A stretch of DNA of 64,000 bases from NCBI RefSeq assembly GCF_000802385.1, contig NZ_JTDN01000001.1, forward strand, positions 1,929,501 through 1,993,500, read 5' to 3'. Position numbers and translations under genes: made by a program. Below the pieces are notes generated by a model. That model made no database searches, had not been told where the DNA came from, and was given only the letters and a program-made list of their open reading frames with translations. Source of the stretch: Croceibacterium mercuriale (lineage in GTDB: Bacteria > Pseudomonadota > Alphaproteobacteria > Sphingomonadales > Sphingomonadaceae). The stretch's first letter is position 1. The number at the start of each line of letters is the position of its first letter. Positions 41,535 to 52,275 of the stretch are shown here, piece after piece.

Positions 41535-43000
41535 ACACGATCCCGATCAGCCATGCGCCCTTGCGAGTGATGCTGACCTGCCTTGCCGCCCTGCTGCCGT
41601 TGCAGGCGGCGGCCGCGCAATCCGCCGACGGACAGGCGCGCCCGGCAGCCCTGGCGCCGGTGCCGATCACCCTGCCCGCCCGACCCGACCTTGCGTTCGC
41701 GCCGGATCGGGTGCCGGACCCGGCGCAGGTGCTGGCAGTGCTGGACTATGCCGCCCTGGCCGAGATCGCCGACCTGGAGCGCAAGCCGTTCCAGGTGCTG
41801 GGCCGCAGCGTGGACCAGATCACCGCCAACTGGGTGTCGGCCACCTTCTACACCGGCCTGACCCGCGTCGCGCGCGTGTCTGCCCGGCCGGAGCCGATGC
41901 GGTTCCTGACCGCGGTGGCCGATCACTTCAACTTCGCCATGCGCGGCACCCGCTCCCCGAAGGGGCTGCTGAATGCCGATGATCAGGCGATCGGCGAGCT
42001 GTATCAGGAGCTCTACACCCTGCGGCAGGAGGACGGATACATCCTGCCGACGCAGCAGCGGCTGGACTATTCCCTGCCGCATCTCGCCGCCGAACCGCAG
42101 CCACGGCGGCTGGTCTGGTGGTGGTGCGACGCGCTGTTCATGGCGCCCCCGGTCCTGTCGCGGATGAGCGCGATCACCGGCGACCGCCGCTACCTCGATG
42201 CGATGGACGTACAATGGTGGCGCACCAGCACGGCGCTGTTCGATCCGGCGGAGGACCTGTTCTTCCGCGATCCCCGCTTCGTGGAGCGGCGCACGGATGC
42301 GGGCGGCAAGGTGTTCTGGTCGCGCGGCAATGGCTGGGTGCTGGCGGGGCTTGCCCGCGTGCTGGATCACATGCCGGCCGATTACCCGACGCGGGACCGG
42401 TATGTCGCGCAGTTCCGGCAGATCGCCGCCCGGATCGCGCCCCTGCAGCAGCCGGACGGGCTGTGGCGCGCCAGCCTGCTGGACACGGCGGCCTTTCCCG
42501 AGCCGGAGACTTCAGGCTCTGCCCTGTTTACCTATGCGCTGGCATGGGGTGTGAACCACGGCATCCTGGAACGGGACGAATACCTGCCGCATGTCCTGCA
42601 GGGCTGGGCCGGGCTGAACCGCCACATATTGCCGAACGGGCAACTGGGCGCGGTGCAGAAGACCGGTGACCAGCCAGTGCCGACCGCGCCGGACGATGTC
42701 GGCATGTACGGCACCGGTGCGTACCTGCTGGCCGGGGCGGAGATGATGAACCTGGGTGCGCCGATGCAGGCCCTGCCGGTTCCGCCACCCGGCGCGCCGC
42801 GCATGGCAGAAGGAGCGGAACGATCCGGTCCGCCGTCCAGCGCAGCCCGGACGCAGGATGCGGAGGCGCGACGACGGGCGCAGGAAATGCAGGCCACGCG
42901 CGACCTGGCCTACGATCCCCGCGTGGATGCCCCCGGCCTGACCGGATGGACGCCCGGCTCGCCGCCCGGCGAATGGGTGATCAGGCCGCAAGGCCGCTGA
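41531..43000 (+). CDS. GH105 (GH88-like) unsaturated rhamnogalacturonyl/galacturonyl hydrolase
   Basis: This 489-residue protein is translated from a TTG that overlaps the sulfatase TGA (TTGA), with GGAGGA at 41519-41524 as a strong ribosome-binding site. The signal peptide ends LPLQAAAAQ. The (alpha/alpha)6 barrel shows 'NWVSATFYTGLTRVARVSA', 'LVWWWCDALFMAPPVLSRM' with the catalytic-region Asp, 'VFWSRGNGWVLAGLARVLDH' and 'GSALFTYALAWGVNHGIL'. These are hallmarks of GH105, which removes the unsaturated uronic acid left by pectin lyases. The C-terminal tail (~430-489), with 'LAYDPRVDAPGLTGW', is shared in pattern with the fusion protein at 55752-58049. Confidence 0.87.
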   Translation: MNTIPISHAPLRVMLTCLAALLPLQAAAAQSADGQARPAALAPVPITLPARPDLAFAPDRVPDPAQVLAVLDYAALAEIADLERKPFQVLGRSVDQITANWVSATFYTGLTRVARVSARPEPMRFLTAVADHFNFAMRGTRSPKGLLNADDQAIGELYQELYTLRQEDGYILPTQQRLDYSLPHLAAEPQPRRLVWWWCDALFMAPPVLSRMSAITGDRRYLDAMDVQWWRTSTALFDPAEDLFFRDPRFVERRTDAGGKVFWSRGNGWVLAGLARVLDHMPADYPTRDRYVAQFRQIAARIAPLQQPDGLWRASLLDTAAFPEPETSGSALFTYALAWGVNHGILERDEYLPHVLQGWAGLNRHILPNGQLGAVQKTGDQPVPTAPDDVGMYGTGAYLLAGAEMMNLGAPMQALPVPPPGAPRMAEGAERSGPPSSAARTQDAEARRRAQEMQATRDLAYDPRVDAPGLTGWTPGSPPGEWVIRPQGR

Positions 43001-43006
43001 GCACCG

Positions 43007-44572
43007 TCAGTCGCGGGCGATCCGCACCCCGGAACTGTCCCGGCGGACGATCCGGCCCGGGTCGCCAAGGCCGCTGAGCGACACGTCGTGCGCGTCTTCC
43101 AGCTGCATCGCCGGGCGGGCGTCCGGTGTCTCGGTGGCAAGGTCCAGCCCGTCGATCCGCAAGCCCCTGGCGTGGCGCACATACAGGCCCCAGGCGGGTG
43201 TGGGGCCGAACATGCTGGGCTCGGGATAGGTGGCGCGTTCCTCCGGGATCGTACGGCCTGCATCCGCCGCCGTGCCGCCGCCGCGATAGCGCAGGCGGAT
43301 GTCCGACAGCTGCACATCCTCCACCGGCGCATCGGGCAGGCCGGCGATGGTGGCGGCAAAGGCCGGATCGATGCCCGCCGCCTGCACATTGCTGATCGTC
43401 ACGCCGCGCAACTGCGCCACGCCGGTACCCGGCGGCGCGCGGCGCCGGTCACCCAGCCGCAGGAAGATCGGCGCGGTGGTCACGTCCCGCATGGTCAGGT
43501 TGGAGATCGTGACGTTCTCCAGCACGCCGCCGTCGACGCTTTCCAGCGCGAGGCCGCGGCTGCGTTCGAGCACGCAATTGGTGATCGTGATGTTGCGGAA
43601 CCCGCCGGTGCTTTCGGTGCCCAGCTTGATCCGCCCGGTCATGCCGTCACGGTCCGGCGCAAGGGTCTGCGTGCGGCCATAGGTGCCGTCCAGCACGGTG
43701 CCGGGATCGAACCCGCTGACAATGCAGTCGCTGATCGCGACGTTTTCGGTCGGGCGGATGTCGGGCAGCGCGGCACTGGCTTTCAGCACGATGGCATCGT
43801 CGTTCGGCGTGTTGACGGTGCAGTTGCGGATGATGACGTTGCGGCAGGCGTCGATGTCCAGTCCGTCGCGATTGGTGTCGACCAGCAGATTGTCGACAGT
43901 CAGCTGCTGTACCCCGGTGGCGAGCAGCGCGAAGTGGCCGGCATTCAGCACGCGGACGTCGCGCAGCAGCACGTTGCGGCAGTTCTTCAGGGCGATCGCC
44001 TTGTTGCCCAGCCCGGCCATGCGCGCGATGGCAGCGTCCATCTCCTCCGGCGGGCGGACGCTTGCCGGACCCAGCGAATTGGGACCGCTGCCGGCGCCGC
44101 CCTGCCAGCGCGCGCCGGGGCCGCGGCGGGTCAGGCCGCGTGTGCCGTCGATCAGGCCGCCGCCGATGATCGAGACATTCTCCAGCCCGTCACCCCAGAT
44201 CAGGCTGTTCTGCCAGTGGCTGTGGCCGAAATCCTGGTAGATGTCGTCCGGGTTGAACTCCGGCAGGTCATAGCTGCCGCCGTCCTGCGCCGGGTCGGCG
44301 GCGACGATCACCGCGCCCGGCTCCAGCAGCAGCGCGATGTTGCTGCGCAGGCGGATTGAGAAGCAGAGATAGCGTCCGGCCGGCAGGATCACGATGCCCC
44401 CGCCCGCCTCCGCCGTATCGGCGATCGCCCGGTTGATCGCGTGGTGATCCAGCGTGCGGCCGTCGCCCCTGGCCCCGGCGCGGCGCACGTCGACCGGTTC
44501 CGCCCGTGCCGCGCCACCCAGGAACGGCAGGGCCAGGCTGCCCGTCAGCATGGTTCGGCGCGACAGGATCAT
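43007..44572 (-). CDS. GH28-like pectate-degrading beta-helix protein
   Basis: This 521-residue protein has a twin-arginine-like signal (MILSRRTMLTGSLALPFLGG). The beta-helix begins 'VDVRRAGARGDGRTLDHHAI' as in GH28 and pectate-lyase-3 superfamily proteins. Family motifs are 'HSHWQNSLIWGDGLENVSII', 'DTNRDGLDIDACRNV' with the first Asp pair, 'NTPNDDAIVLKAS' with the DD pair, 'GTVLDGTYG' and 'RIKLGTESTGG', which carries an RIK-like element. The order and spacing are those of GH28. It is convergent with GH105 (gap six bases). With the other GH28 it provides two different backbone-cleaving hydrolases in one block. Confidence 0.83.
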   Translation of the reverse strand: MILSRRTMLTGSLALPFLGGAARAEPVDVRRAGARGDGRTLDHHAINRAIADTAEAGGGIVILPAGRYLCFSIRLRSNIALLLEPGAVIVAADPAQDGGSYDLPEFNPDDIYQDFGHSHWQNSLIWGDGLENVSIIGGGLIDGTRGLTRRGPGARWQGGAGSGPNSLGPASVRPPEEMDAAIARMAGLGNKAIALKNCRNVLLRDVRVLNAGHFALLATGVQQLTVDNLLVDTNRDGLDIDACRNVIIRNCTVNTPNDDAIVLKASAALPDIRPTENVAISDCIVSGFDPGTVLDGTYGRTQTLAPDRDGMTGRIKLGTESTGGFRNITITNCVLERSRGLALESVDGGVLENVTISNLTMRDVTTAPIFLRLGDRRRAPPGTGVAQLRGVTISNVQAAGIDPAFAATIAGLPDAPVEDVQLSDIRLRYRGGGTAADAGRTIPEERATYPEPSMFGPTPAWGLYVRHARGLRIDGLDLATETPDARPAMQLEDAHDVSLSGLGDPGRIVRRDSSGVRIARD

Positions 44573-44633
44573 GGCATCGGGTTCCAGCTTGTTCGAACGA
44601 TGACGATCAGCCGCACCCGGCCACGGCCCCCTA

Positions 44634-46343
44634 TCAGTGCGCGGCTGCGCCGTGGACCTCGATCCCGGTCTCCGACCGCAGCCGCTGTCCGGCATAGCCC
44701 TCCCGGTCGATCGCCGCGCGCGGCGAGCGGTCCAGCACGGAGATCACCCAGATGGCAAGGAACGCGACCGGCACCGAGAACAAGGCCGGCGAGCTGTAGG
44801 GGAAGACCGCCTGGCCGAAGCCGAGCACCTCCACCCAGATGGCCGGGGACAGCACCGTCAGCCCGAAGGCGGTCAGCAGGCCCAGGCCGCCGCCCCAGGC
44901 TGCACCCTTCGTGGTGCAGTCCTTCCACAGCAGCGACATGATCAGCACCGGGAAGTTGCCAGAGGCGGCCAGCGCGAACGCCAGACTGACCATGAAGGCG
45001 ACGTTCTGCGTCTCGAACACGATGCCCAGCACAATCGCGGACAGCCCCAGCAGGACGGTGGTGATCCGCGACACGCGCAGTTCCTTCACCGGATCGGCCG
45101 CGCCCTTGCGGATGACGCTGGCATAGATGTCGTGCGACACCGCCGAGGCGGCCGACAGGGTCAGCCCGGCAACCACGGCCAGGATCGTCGCAAACGCCAC
45201 GGCCGAGATGAAGCCCAGGAACAGGTTGCCGCCGATCGCATGGGCCAGGTGCATCACCGCCATGTTGTTGCCGCCGCGCAGCAGCCCAGCCGGATCGACA
45301 TAATCGGGATTGAACGAGATCATCACAATCGCGCCGAACCCCAGGATGAAGGTCAGCAGGTAGAAATAGCCGATCCACACCGTCGCCCACAGGATCGACT
45401 TGCGGGCCTCCCGCGCGTCGGGGACGGTGAAGAAGCGCATCAGGATGTGCGGCAGGCCGGCGGTACCCAGCATCAGCGCGAAGCCGAAGGACAGGGCGGA
45501 GATCGGATCCTTGATGAAGCCGCCCGGCCCCATGATCGTGCGCCCCTCCGCCGCCGCTTCCGCCGGCGACAGGCCGCTGTCGAGCGCCACCCGGGTCTTC
45601 ACCTCGACCGCGGTGGCGAACAGTGCCTCGAACGAGAAGCCGACATGCGCCATTACCCCGAAGACCAGCAGCGTGGCCCCGCACAGCAGCATCACCGCCT
45701 TGATGATCTGCACCCACGAGGTGGCGCGCATCCCGCCGAACAGGACATAGATCATCATCAGCCCGCCCACGACGACGATGGCGTACAGATATGGCAGGCC
45801 GAACAGCAGCTGGATCAGCTGCCCCGCCCCGACCATCTGCGCGATGAGGTAGAACGACACGACCAGCAGGGTGCTGGCGGCCGAGAAGCTGCGCACCGGA
45901 CCCTGCATGAAGCGGTACGAGACCACATCGGCAAAGGTGTAGCGGCCAAGATTGCGCAGCTTCTCCGCGATCAGGAACAGGACGATCGGCCAGCCTACCA
46001 GGAAGCCGATCGCGTAGATCAGCCCGTCATAGCCGTCGTTGAAGATCTGCGCGCTGATGCCCAGGAACGACGCGGCCGAGCAGTAGTCGCCCGCCATGGC
46101 CAGGCCGTTCTGGAAGCCGGTGATGCCGCCGCCGGTGTAGAAGTCGGACACGGAACGGGTGCGCCGGGCCGCAGCGGCGGTGATCCACAGGGTCACCGCG
46201 ACGAAGCCGGCAAACATGGCGATGGCCGTCCAGTTCGGACCCTGCCGCGCGACACTGCCGATCGGCGCCAGGTCCGCGCCCAGCGCACCGGTGCCGAACG
46301 CGACCAGAGCCAGCAGCCCGGCCGACCACACCAGCGGCCGCAT
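44634..46343 (-). CDS. actP: Cation/acetate symporter ActP
   Basis: This 569-residue inner-membrane sodium:solute symporter has about thirteen to fourteen helices. Signature segments are '[30 protein letters not shown]', split across helix 2, and '[22 protein letters not shown]', '[16 protein letters not shown]' and '[21 protein letters not shown]', all typical of ActP. Substrate is acetate or a short carboxylate such as pyruvate. The ATG at 46343 shares one base with the DUF485 stop; a GTG one codon earlier (46346) is an alternative. Pectin deacetylation would release acetate, which makes its position between the two pectin blocks sensible, though this link is inferred. Confidence 0.92.
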   Translation of the reverse strand: MRPLVWSAGLLALVAFGTGALGADLAPIGSVARQGPNWTAIAMFAGFVAVTLWITAAAARRTRSVSDFYTGGGITGFQNGLAMAGDYCSAASFLGISAQIFNDGYDGLIYAIGFLVGWPIVLFLIAEKLRNLGRYTFADVVSYRFMQGPVRSFSAASTLLVVSFYLIAQMVGAGQLIQLLFGLPYLYAIVVVGGLMMIYVLFGGMRATSWVQIIKAVMLLCGATLLVFGVMAHVGFSFEALFATAVEVKTRVALDSGLSPAEAAAEGRTIMGPGGFIKDPISALSFGFALMLGTAGLPHILMRFFTVPDAREARKSILWATVWIGYFYLLTFILGFGAIVMISFNPDYVDPAGLLRGGNNMAVMHLAHAIGGNLFLGFISAVAFATILAVVAGLTLSAASAVSHDIYASVIRKGAADPVKELRVSRITTVLLGLSAIVLGIVFETQNVAFMVSLAFALAASGNFPVLIMSLLWKDCTTKGAAWGGGLGLLTAFGLTVLSPAIWVEVLGFGQAVFPYSSPALFSVPVAFLAIWVISVLDRSPRAAIDREGYAGQRLRSETGIEVHGAAAH

Positions 46344-46669
46344 CACGCCGCCGGCTCCGCCAGCAGTTCCGCCAGCCGCCGGTCGAATTCGCCATTGGCC
46401 CGCACGACATAGACGATCGTGATGGCGACGATCCCGATCAGCATCGCGACGCCCAGCACCACCGCCATGCTGGTCGTCCCGTTGCCGATCGGCCGCGCCA
46501 TGAACGGCTTGTCGAACGCGATCAGCGAGATGAAGCTGGTATAGGCGATGACGGTGATCGCCGTCAGGATCCAGGAGAAGCGCTGCCGATCGCGCACCAG
46601 CGCGACATAGCGGGGATCGGCGGCGATGCGGGCTTCAAGCGCGCTGTCGTGGGCGGGGGGCACGGTCAT
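46343..46669 (-). CDS. yjcH: DUF485 membrane protein YjcH
   Basis: This 108-residue protein has two helices ('[22 protein letters not shown]' and '[22 protein letters not shown]') and the DUF485 signature '[15 protein letters not shown]' plus '[10 protein letters not shown]' between them. DUF485 proteins are nearly always encoded upstream of ActP and are presumed accessory. Coupled to actP by a TGATG overlap. Confidence 0.9.
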   Translation of the reverse strand: MTVPPAHDSALEARIAADPRYVALVRDRQRFSWILTAITVIAYTSFISLIAFDKPFMARPIGNGTTSMAVVLGVAMLIGIVAITIVYVVRANGEFDRRLAELLAEPAA

Positions 46670-46870
46670 GCCCCATCATCGGCGGAGACGTGGCCGTTGG
46701 CAACGCACGATCAGCGAAAGGCGATGCCCGACCGATCGGGCCGGCAGCAAACATATGCCAGCACTATGCGAAAGGCGGGAATCGATCTCGAATAGCTACG
46801 GCCGATGCGCCTAATCGCGTGGTCCTGAAGGTGCCCCGGCTGTCGGCGGCAACCAGTCACAGGGGCACTC

Positions 46871-47710
46871 ATGAAGCTCATCGTTCCGGTCGCGACCGTT
46901 GTCGCGCTGGCCGCTCCGGTCGCGGCGCAGGACTCGTCCGGCCCGGCACCGGCCATCACCATCAGCGGATCGGCCACGCTCGCCTCCGACTACCGCTTCC
47001 GCGGCGTTTCGCAGACCGACAAGGAAGTGGCCGTGCAGGGCGGGATCACCGTCGTGCATGACAGCGGCCTGTATGCCGGCGTCTGGGCATCCAACCTGGC
47101 CGGCTGGGGCACGTTCGGCGGTGCCAACATGGAACTGGACCTGATCGGCGGCTACCGCGTGCCGCTGGCCGGCGGCATGCTGGATGTCGGTGCGACCTGG
47201 TACATGTACCCCGGCGGCGCGGACGAGACCGACTTTGCCGAGCCTTACATCAAGCTGTCGGGCACGACCGGTCCGCTGACGCTGCTGGCGGGCGCAGCCT
47301 ACGCACCGAAGCAGCAGGCATTGGGCCGCTGGTACGCAAGCGGCGCCGATGCGGCGGCCGGCGTCTATACCGATCCGGGCGACAAGGAAGACAACCTCTA
47401 TCTGTGGGGCGATGCGGCCGCCGGTATCGCCGGCACGCCGCTGACGGCCAAGGCGCATCTCGGGTACTCCGATGGTAATCCCGGACTTGGCCCCAACGCC
47501 ACCAGCCTCGCGCCGACCGGCGCCTATTTCGACTGGTCGCTGGGTCTGGACGCCACCTGGCGCAACCTGACGGTGGGCGTCGCCTATGTCGACACGGACA
47601 TCAGCGGGCGCGACGCGGCGTATCTGCAGCCGAGCTTCAGCGACGGGCAGGACGGCAACGGCGCGATCGCCGGCAGCACTGGCCTCGTCACCGTCACCGC
47701 ATCTTTCTGA
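46871..47710 (+). CDS. TorF family putative outer-membrane porin
   Basis: This 279-residue secreted protein has a signal peptide (VPVATVVALAAPVAAQ). 'ISGSATLASDYRFRGVSQTD' is the hallmark opening of TorF/Gcw_chp (TIGR02001) proteins. Alternating beta strands follow ('GLYAGVWASNLAGWG', 'MELDLIGGYRVPLAGG') and the C-terminus is Phe (TVTASF), suited to barrel insertion. The family is predicted to form porins; substrate unknown. AGGGG lies upstream of the ATG. It is only 15 bases from the small ORF preceding kdpF and may share the kdp transcript, so a role in ion passage is possible. Confidence 0.82.
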   Translation: MKLIVPVATVVALAAPVAAQDSSGPAPAITISGSATLASDYRFRGVSQTDKEVAVQGGITVVHDSGLYAGVWASNLAGWGTFGGANMELDLIGGYRVPLAGGMLDVGATWYMYPGGADETDFAEPYIKLSGTTGPLTLLAGAAYAPKQQALGRWYASGADAAAGVYTDPGDKEDNLYLWGDAAAGIAGTPLTAKAHLGYSDGNPGLGPNATSLAPTGAYFDWSLGLDATWRNLTVGVAYVDTDISGRDAAYLQPSFSDGQDGNGAIAGSTGLVTVTASF

Positions 47711-47725
47711 CAAAGGAATTGCACC

Positions 47726-47809
47726 ATGCAGGATCTGCTGTGGATCGGGATCATGGGCGGGCTGCTGGCGGCGACGCTGGCCTATGTCCGCCTGTGCGAC
47801 CGGGCGTGA
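47726..47809 (+). CDS. 27-residue membrane peptide upstream of kdpF
   Basis: The ATG at 47726 has AAAGGAA seven bases upstream and opens a frame encoding one hydrophobic helix ('LLWIGIMGGLLAATLAYVRL') and the tail CDRA. The ORF ends ten bases before kdpF, and the whole 47711-47922 stretch contains only this and kdpF. Single-helix peptides ending in a Cys-Asp-Arg motif are found before kdpF in other bacteria and are usually unannotated. A small extra subunit or regulator of KdpFABC is possible. Not characterised. Confidence 0.62.
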   Translation: MQDLLWIGIMGGLLAATLAYVRLCDRA

Positions 47810-47819
47810 GGAACGCGAC

Positions 47820-47909
47820 ATGACACTCGATCTCTGGCTGGCCGCCATCACGGCCCTCGGCCTTCTCCTCTACCTGGTGGCGGTGCTGATCCGCCCCGAA
47901 CGCTTCTGA
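47820..47909 (+). CDS. kdpF: KdpF, small stabilising subunit
   Basis: This 29-residue single-helix peptide ([20 protein letters not shown], ending RPERF) has the length, hydrophobic core and typical C-terminal R/PERF ending of KdpF. It stabilises the KdpFABC complex at the KdpA-KdpB interface. The ATG is at 47820, thirteen bases separate its stop from kdpA. Confidence 0.88.
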   Translation: MTLDLWLAAITALGLLLYLVAVLIRPERF

Positions 47910-47922
47910 AGGGGCGGCACTC

Positions 47923-49626
47923 ATGACATTCCAGGGATGGAGCCTGATCCTCGCCTTCGTCGCCATCCTGCTGGCGCTCGCCAAGCCGGTCGGCCTGTGG
48001 CTGTTCGCGCTGTATGAAGGGCGGCGCACGCCGCTGCACCTGGTGCTCGGCCCGGTGGAACGCGGCTTCTACCGGCTGGCGGGCATCGATCCCGCGGAGG
48101 AGCAGGGCTGGCGCCGCTACGCGGTGCACATGCTGCTGTTCAATGCCGTGCTGATGCTGTTCACCTATGCCGTGCTGCGGCTGCAGGGTGCCCTGCCCGG
48201 CAATCCGCAGGGCCTGCCCGCCGTGGGCGAGCATCTGTCGTTCAACACCGCCATCAGCTTCACCACCAACACCAACTGGCAGAGCTATGGCGGGGAGAGC
48301 ACGATGGCGAACCTCAGCCAGATGCTGGGGCTGACGATCCACAATTTCCTGTCCGCGGCGACCGGTATCGCGCTGGCCTTCGCCCTGTTCCGCGGCTTCG
48401 CCCGGCGGGAAGCCGGCAGCGTCGGCAATTACTGGACCGACATGACCCGGATCACGCTGTACCTGCTGCTGCCGCTCTGCGTGGTGCTGACGGTCTTCTA
48501 CATCGGCAGCGGCGTGCCGCAGACGCTGGCCGGCGCTGTCGACCTGCAGACGCTGGAAGGCGCGGACCAGTCGATCCTGCTCGGCCCGGTGGCGAGCCAG
48601 GAAGCGATCAAGATGCTCGGCACCAATGGTGGCGGCTTCTTCAACGCCAACAGCGCGCATCCGTTCGAGAACCCGACGGCACTGACCAACCTGGTCCAGA
48701 TGCTGTCGATCTTCGCGATCGGCGTCGGCCTGACCTGGTGCTTCGGCAAGGCGGTCGGCAACACCCGGCAGGGCTGGGCCATCCTGGCCGCGATGCTGGT
48801 GCTGTTCCTGGGCGGTGTGACCGTAGCCTACTGGGCGGAAGCTGCCGGCAATCCGGTGCTGCACCAGCTGGGTGTTGCGGGCGGCAACATGGAGGGCAAG
48901 GAGGTGCGCTTCGGCATCGCCGCATCCGCGCTGTTCTCCGTCGTCACCACCGCTGCATCCTGCGGCGCGGTCAATGCCATGCACGACAGCTTCACCGCGC
49001 TGGGCGGCATGATCCCGCTGTTCAACATGCAGCTGGGCGAGGTCGTGATCGGCGGGGTGGGCGCAGGCATCTACGGCTTCCTGCTGTTCGCCATCCTGGC
49101 GGTGTTCGTCGCCGGGCTGATGGTCGGGCGGACACCGGAATATGTCGGCAAGAAGATCGAGGCGCGCGAGGTCAAGCTGGCCGTGCTGGCGATCGCGGTG
49201 CTGCCACTGATGATCCTGGGCCTCACCGCCCTGTCATCGGTGCTCGAACAGGGTCTTGCCGGGCCGCTCAACAGAGGACCGCACGGCTTCTCGGAGATCC
49301 TGTACGCCTTCACCAGCGCCGTCGCGAACAATGGCTCGGCCTTTGCCGGGCTCACCGCCAACACGCCCTACTACAACGGGTTGCTGGGGGTGGCGATGTG
49401 GCTGGGCCGGTTCTTCGTGATCGTGCCGATGCTGGCGATCGCCGGCAGCCTGGCCGCCAAGAAGCTCGCACCGGAAAGCGCCGGCTCGTTCCCGACCACG
49501 GGCGGGCTGTGGGTGGGACTGCTGGTCGGGATCATCCTGATCCTGGGCGGCCTCACCTTCCTGCCGGGCCTCGCGCTCGGCCCCATCGCCGATCATCTCG
49601 CGATGATCCGCGGCACATTGTCCTGA
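47923..49626 (+). CDS. kdpA: Potassium-transporting ATPase subunit KdpA
   Basis: This 567-residue channel-like subunit of the high-affinity K+ pump has ten or so helices. Selectivity-filter-type loops are visible: '[15 protein letters not shown]' (~112-126) and '[20 protein letters not shown]' (~232-251), with later '[15 protein letters not shown]' and '[18 protein letters not shown]'. Length and motifs agree with E. coli KdpA (557 residues). It is the third gene of a compact kdpFABCDE operon. Confidence 0.96.
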   Translation: MTFQGWSLILAFVAILLALAKPVGLWLFALYEGRRTPLHLVLGPVERGFYRLAGIDPAEEQGWRRYAVHMLLFNAVLMLFTYAVLRLQGALPGNPQGLPAVGEHLSFNTAISFTTNTNWQSYGGESTMANLSQMLGLTIHNFLSAATGIALAFALFRGFARREAGSVGNYWTDMTRITLYLLLPLCVVLTVFYIGSGVPQTLAGAVDLQTLEGADQSILLGPVASQEAIKMLGTNGGGFFNANSAHPFENPTALTNLVQMLSIFAIGVGLTWCFGKAVGNTRQGWAILAAMLVLFLGGVTVAYWAEAAGNPVLHQLGVAGGNMEGKEVRFGIAASALFSVVTTAASCGAVNAMHDSFTALGGMIPLFNMQLGEVVIGGVGAGIYGFLLFAILAVFVAGLMVGRTPEYVGKKIEAREVKLAVLAIAVLPLMILGLTALSSVLEQGLAGPLNRGPHGFSEILYAFTSAVANNGSAFAGLTANTPYYNGLLGVAMWLGRFFVIVPMLAIAGSLAAKKLAPESAGSFPTTGGLWVGLLVGIILILGGLTFLPGLALGPIADHLAMIRGTLS

Positions 49627-49639
49627 AGGGGCGCCTGAC

Positions 49640-51676
<2,037 letters not shown>

Positions 51677-51687
51677 GGAGAAGCCCC

Positions 51688-52275
51688 ATGGGCAAGGATT
51701 TCACAACCGCTCTGCGTCCTGCCATCGTGCTGACGATCCTGTTCGCGATTCTGCTGGGGCTGGTCTATCCGCTTGCGATGACCGGCATCGGACAGGCGAT
51801 CTTCCCCCACCAGGCCAGTGGCAGCCTGGTGCGCGATGCGTCTGGCCGCGCGATCGGCTCTGCCATCGTGGGCCAAGCGTTCACCACGGACGGCTATTTC
51901 CAGACGCGGCCCTCCGCCGCCGGTGACGGCTATGACGGGCTTGCCTCGTCCGGCTCCAACCTCGGTCCGGCCTCGCAGGTACTGGCCAACCGCGTGTCGG
52001 CCGATCTGGTCCGGCAGCGGGCAGCGGGCATAAGCGGGCCGGTGCCGGCCGATCTCGTCACCGCCAGCGGATCGGGCCTCGATCCCGACATCTCGCCAGC
52101 AGCCGCGCGGGCGCAGGTGGCCCGCGTGGCGCGCACCCGCGGTCTGCCGGCTGAGCAGGTTCGCGCGCTGGTCGAGCACAGCATCGACCAGCCGCTGCTT
52201 GGCATTTTGGGCGAACCGCGCGTGAACGTGCTGGCCCTGAACATGCAGCTGGACCGGTTCGGCGGACCGCGTTGA
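51688..52275 (+). CDS. kdpC: Potassium-transporting ATPase subunit KdpC
   Basis: This 195-residue protein has a single N-terminal helix ('RPAIVLTILFAILLGLVYPL'). The KdpC signatures are 'GQAFTTDGYFQTRPSAAG', 'SSGSNLGPASQVL', 'PADLVTASGSGLDPDISPAA' and 'GEPRVNVLALNMQLD'. It assists K+ loading in the KdpFABC complex. GAGGAG precedes the ATG. Its stop overlaps the TTG start of kdpD (TTGA). Confidence 0.96.
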   Translation: MGKDFTTALRPAIVLTILFAILLGLVYPLAMTGIGQAIFPHQASGSLVRDASGRAIGSAIVGQAFTTDGYFQTRPSAAGDGYDGLASSGSNLGPASQVLANRVSADLVRQRAAGISGPVPADLVTASGSGLDPDISPAAARAQVARVARTRGLPAEQVRALVEHSIDQPLLGILGEPRVNVLALNMQLDRFGGPR

